Shown one piece after another: positions 32,673 to 34,908 of a stretch of 34,908 bases of DNA. This stretch comes from DASPLX01 sp035627375. Its GTDB lineage: Bacteria; Pseudomonadota; Gammaproteobacteria; Burkholderiales; Burkholderiaceae_D. Within the stretch, counting starts at the first letter, position 1; every line of letters begins with the position of its first letter. The stretch spans positions 1 to 34,908 of the forward strand of contig DASPLX010000020.1 in assembly GCA_035627375.1 (NCBI GenBank), written 5' to 3'. The notes under the pieces are model-generated. The model saw nothing but the letters and a program-made list of their open reading frames with translations, had not been told where the DNA came from and did not search any database. Position numbers and translations under genes: made by a program.

Positions 32673-33725
32673 ATGCCCGCCTGGCTCGACGCATTGACGC
32701 GGCAACGCCCGCCGGCCGTGCTGGTGACGGTGGCCGTCGTCCAGGGCTCGGGCCCGCGCGAACCGGGCGCGAAGATGGTCGTCACCCAGGAGGGTTTGTT
32801 CGACACCATCGGCGGCGGCCATCTCGAGATGCGCGCGATCGAAATCGCCCGCGCGATGCTGGCATCCGGCTCGGCCACGCGCAGGCTCGAGCGCTTCCCT
32901 CTCGGACCCAGCCTCGGCCAATGCTGCGGTGGCGTCGTTCAGCTCGCCTTCGAATTGGTCGATGCGTCGATGCGCAAGGATTTCGGCGTGCTCGCCTCGC
33001 ATTGGCGCGGACGCGGCGACGCCTGGCGCCTGGTTCCGCTCGACGACAGCCTGCCGCCATCGCTGTGCGACGCCGCGGGCAAGTCGCTCGCCGGTCCCGG
33101 CATCACGCTGCCGTTCGCGCGCAGCGGCATCTGCCACGTCGCCACGGACGGCGCCGGAAAGCGCTGGCTGATCGATCCCTGCCTCGCCTGGCGGCCGCAT
33201 CTCGTGCTGTTCGGCGCCGGCCACGTCGGATCGGCCATCGTGCGCGCGCTGGCCGATCTGCCCTGCCACGTCACCTGGGTCGACGAACGCGAGGACATGT
33301 TCCCGAACGACGTGCCGGCGAACGTGAGGATCGAGGCGACCGACATCCCGGAAGCCGTGGCCGAAGAAGCGCCGGCCGGCTCCTGCTTCCTCGTCATGAC
33401 CCATAGCCACGCGCTCGACCAGCGCCTGTGCGAACATATCCTGAAGCGCGATTTCCTGTGGCTCGGCCTGATCGGCTCGAAGACCAAGCGCATGCAGTTC
33501 GAGCATCGCCTGCACGAACGCGGCATTGCCAGGGAGCGCCTGGCCGACATGACTTGTCCGATCGGCCTTCCGGGCATCACCGGCAAGGCGCCGGCCGTGA
33601 TCGCCGCCTCGGTCGTCGCGCAATTGCTGCAAATCTGGGAAAGCGCAGAGTGCGCCGTCTCCCCGCAAGAATCCTCCGCGGCGCGCGGGGCGCGTGAAGG
33701 CGCCGCCGCGACCGCCTCCCATTGA
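32673..33725 (+). CDS. xdhC: XdhC, molybdenum cofactor maturation factor
   Basis: Binds molybdenum cofactor, helps its sulfuration and inserts it into XdhB; not part of the finished enzyme. The 350-residue protein has the N-terminal XdhC/CoxI domain with GGGHLE (47-52) and the cysteine pair in LGQCCGG (Cys84, Cys85). A Rossmann domain follows, with LFGAGHVGSAIV (179-190), LGLIGSKTKR and DMTCPIGLPGITGKAPAVIAASV-type residues near 291-313. The last 25 residues are low-complexity Ala/Ser/Glu. GAGG precedes the ATG, 13 bases after xdhB. It is 58 bases before guaD. Confidence 0.95.
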   Translation: MPAWLDALTRQRPPAVLVTVAVVQGSGPREPGAKMVVTQEGLFDTIGGGHLEMRAIEIARAMLASGSATRRLERFPLGPSLGQCCGGVVQLAFELVDASMRKDFGVLASHWRGRGDAWRLVPLDDSLPPSLCDAAGKSLAGPGITLPFARSGICHVATDGAGKRWLIDPCLAWRPHLVLFGAGHVGSAIVRALADLPCHVTWVDEREDMFPNDVPANVRIEATDIPEAVAEEAPAGSCFLVMTHSHALDQRLCEHILKRDFLWLGLIGSKTKRMQFEHRLHERGIARERLADMTCPIGLPGITGKAPAVIAASVVAQLLQIWESAECAVSPQESSAARGAREGAAATASH

Positions 33726-33783
33726 CCGCGTTCGCGCCATCGGCCGAACCGTTTCGACAACATCAAGATCAAGAGAAAGCCTC

Positions 33784-34908
33784 ATGACGTCCGCCTCCAT
33801 CGCACCGACCGCCTACCGAGCCAGCCTGCTGCATTTCAGCGGCGACCCCGCCTTCGACGAACATGCCCATGCCTGGCATGAGGACGGCCTGCTGGTGGTC
33901 GAGAACGGCCGGGTGCGCGCCGCCGGCGATTACGCCGCATTGAAGAAGGCGCTGCCGGAAGGCACGGCGATCCGCGACTATCGCGGCAAGCTGATCGTCC
34001 CCGGCTTCATCGATACCCACGTCCATTATCCGCAGACCGACATGATCGCCTCGCCGGCGTCGGGCCTGCTTCCTTGGCTCGAGACCTACACCTTCCCGAC
34101 CGAGCGCAAGTTCGAAGACGACGCGCATGCGCAAGATGTCGCCGGCTTCTTCCTCGACCAGCTGCTGGGCAACGGCACCACGACGGCGATGGTGTACTGC
34201 ACCGTGCATCCATCGTCGGTCAACGCCTTCTTCGCCGAAAGCGAGAAGCGCAACCTGCGCATGGTCGCCGGCAAATGCCTGATGGACCGCCATTGCCCGG
34301 AATTCCTGCAGGACACGGCCGAAGGCGGCGTCGCCGACAGCGAGGAATTGATCCGCAGATGGCACGGCCGCGGCCGCCAACTCTACGCGATCACGCCGCG
34401 CTTCGCGCCGACCTCGACCGAGGCGCAATTGCAGCTGGCCGGCGAACTGGCGGCGAAACATCCGAGCGTCTATCTGCAGACCCACGTCGCCGAAAACACC
34501 GACGAAGTCGCCTGGGTCAAGCAACTGTTCCCCGGCGCGCGCAGTTATCTCGACGTCTATGACCGCTACGGCATGCTGCGCCCGCGTTCGATGTATGCGC
34601 ACTGCATCTGGCTCGACGATGCCGACCGCGCGCGCATGGCCGAGACGCAATCGGCGATCTCGATCTGTCCGACCTCGAACCTGTTCCTCGGCAGCGGCCT
34701 GTTCGATTTCGCGCGCGCCGACGCCGCGCGCGTGCCGTTGTCGCTGGCGACCGACGTCGGCGGCGGCACCTCGTTCTCGATGCTGCAGACGATGAACGAA
34801 GCCTACAAGGTGGCGCGCATGGGCGGCACGCATCTGCCGGCCTTGCGCATGTTCTATCTGGCCACGCTGGGCAATGCGCGCGCCATGCAGCTCGAAGGCA
34901 CGATCGGC
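33784..34908 (+). CDS. guaD: Guanine deaminase GuaD, 3' end beyond window
   Basis: Zinc hydrolase that converts guanine to xanthine and ammonia, supplying substrate for XdhAB. The 375 codons present cover most of the roughly 430-450-residue family. Metal ligands and catalytic residues are visible: His79 and His81 in DTHVHYPQ, His234 in QTHVAEN, His273 in YAHCIWL and Asp324 in LATDVGGGT. These follow the amidohydrolase pattern. The gene is open to the last base, and no stop codon is seen. It is the fourth gene after xdhABC on the same strand, so guanine and xanthine breakdown are probably expressed together. Confidence 0.95.
   Translation, partial: MTSASIAPTAYRASLLHFSGDPAFDEHAHAWHEDGLLVVENGRVRAAGDYAALKKALPEGTAIRDYRGKLIVPGFIDTHVHYPQTDMIASPASGLLPWLETYTFPTERKFEDDAHAQDVAGFFLDQLLGNGTTTAMVYCTVHPSSVNAFFAESEKRNLRMVAGKCLMDRHCPEFLQDTAEGGVADSEELIRRWHGRGRQLYAITPRFAPTSTEAQLQLAGELAAKHPSVYLQTHVAENTDEVAWVKQLFPGARSYLDVYDRYGMLRPRSMYAHCIWLDDADRARMAETQSAISICPTSNLFLGSGLFDFARADAARVPLSLATDVGGGTSFSMLQTMNEAYKVARMGGTHLPALRMFYLATLGNARAMQLEGTIG

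Noticed and set aside
30140..32878. Over 900-codon minus-strand frame opposite xdhB
   Set aside because: XdhB on the plus strand has all active-site motifs; the antisense frame has no family features.
1..34908. CRISPR arrays, insertion sequences, prophage genes or integrase-bounded islands
   Set aside because: No regularly spaced repeats, transposase or integrase motifs, or tRNA-flanking direct repeats were seen; tRNA-Gln sits in normal core gene order.

Overview
The window reads as a GC-rich chromosomal segment of a betaproteobacterium, most likely a Burkholderiales member close to Oxalobacteraceae. This is inferred from gene content and order: mutM, a TPR lipoprotein, lolB, ispE, tRNA-Gln, prs, rplY, pth and ychF, then rsmD-coaD-ferredoxin divergent from ftsY-ftsE-ftsX. 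I see no transposase, integrase, phage gene or CRISPR array. It looks like stable chromosome except for the first 400 bases, which hold palindromes and a possible gene remnant.

Left part (1-7,000): on the minus strand, mutM, a dynamin-like GTPase and mutY lie in a row, so the two glycosylases of the 8-oxoguanine (GO) repair system flank a membrane-remodelling-type GTPase. Divergent from them are a TPR lipoprotein and lolB. Middle-left (7,150-14,460): ispE, tRNA-Gln(TTG), prs and rplY, with clear terminators and structured leaders, then pth, a small membrane protein overlapping a patatin-like lipase, ychF, and a MOSC protein abutting a GNAT acetyltransferase. Centre (15,000-20,740): a diguanylate cyclase with an inhibitory I-site, the minus-strand set rsmD-coaD-ferredoxin, and the plus-strand set ftsY-ftsE-ftsX.

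Right part (21,300-34,908): a purine salvage and catabolism locus. A minus-strand operon encodes an ABC transporter (ATPase and two permeases) followed by two related BMP-family binding proteins, one a lipoprotein and one a soluble periplasmic protein. Divergent from it are a Tsx-type nucleoside channel of the outer membrane, then xdhA-xdhB-xdhC (xanthine dehydrogenase and its maturation factor) and guaD (guanine deaminase, cut by the window end). Together these could carry purines or nucleosides through both membranes and convert guanine to xanthine to urate.

The most interesting unexplained item is at 20,793-21,190: a 111-residue protein of unknown function whose promoter overlaps a perfect CTGT-N8-ACAG LexA (SOS) box, next to the cell-division genes ftsEX. 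Other points worth checking are a near-consensus promoter buried in ispE, the leaders of prs and rplY, an octamer GATATATC shared by two purine promoters, and the palindrome cluster at the left edge.
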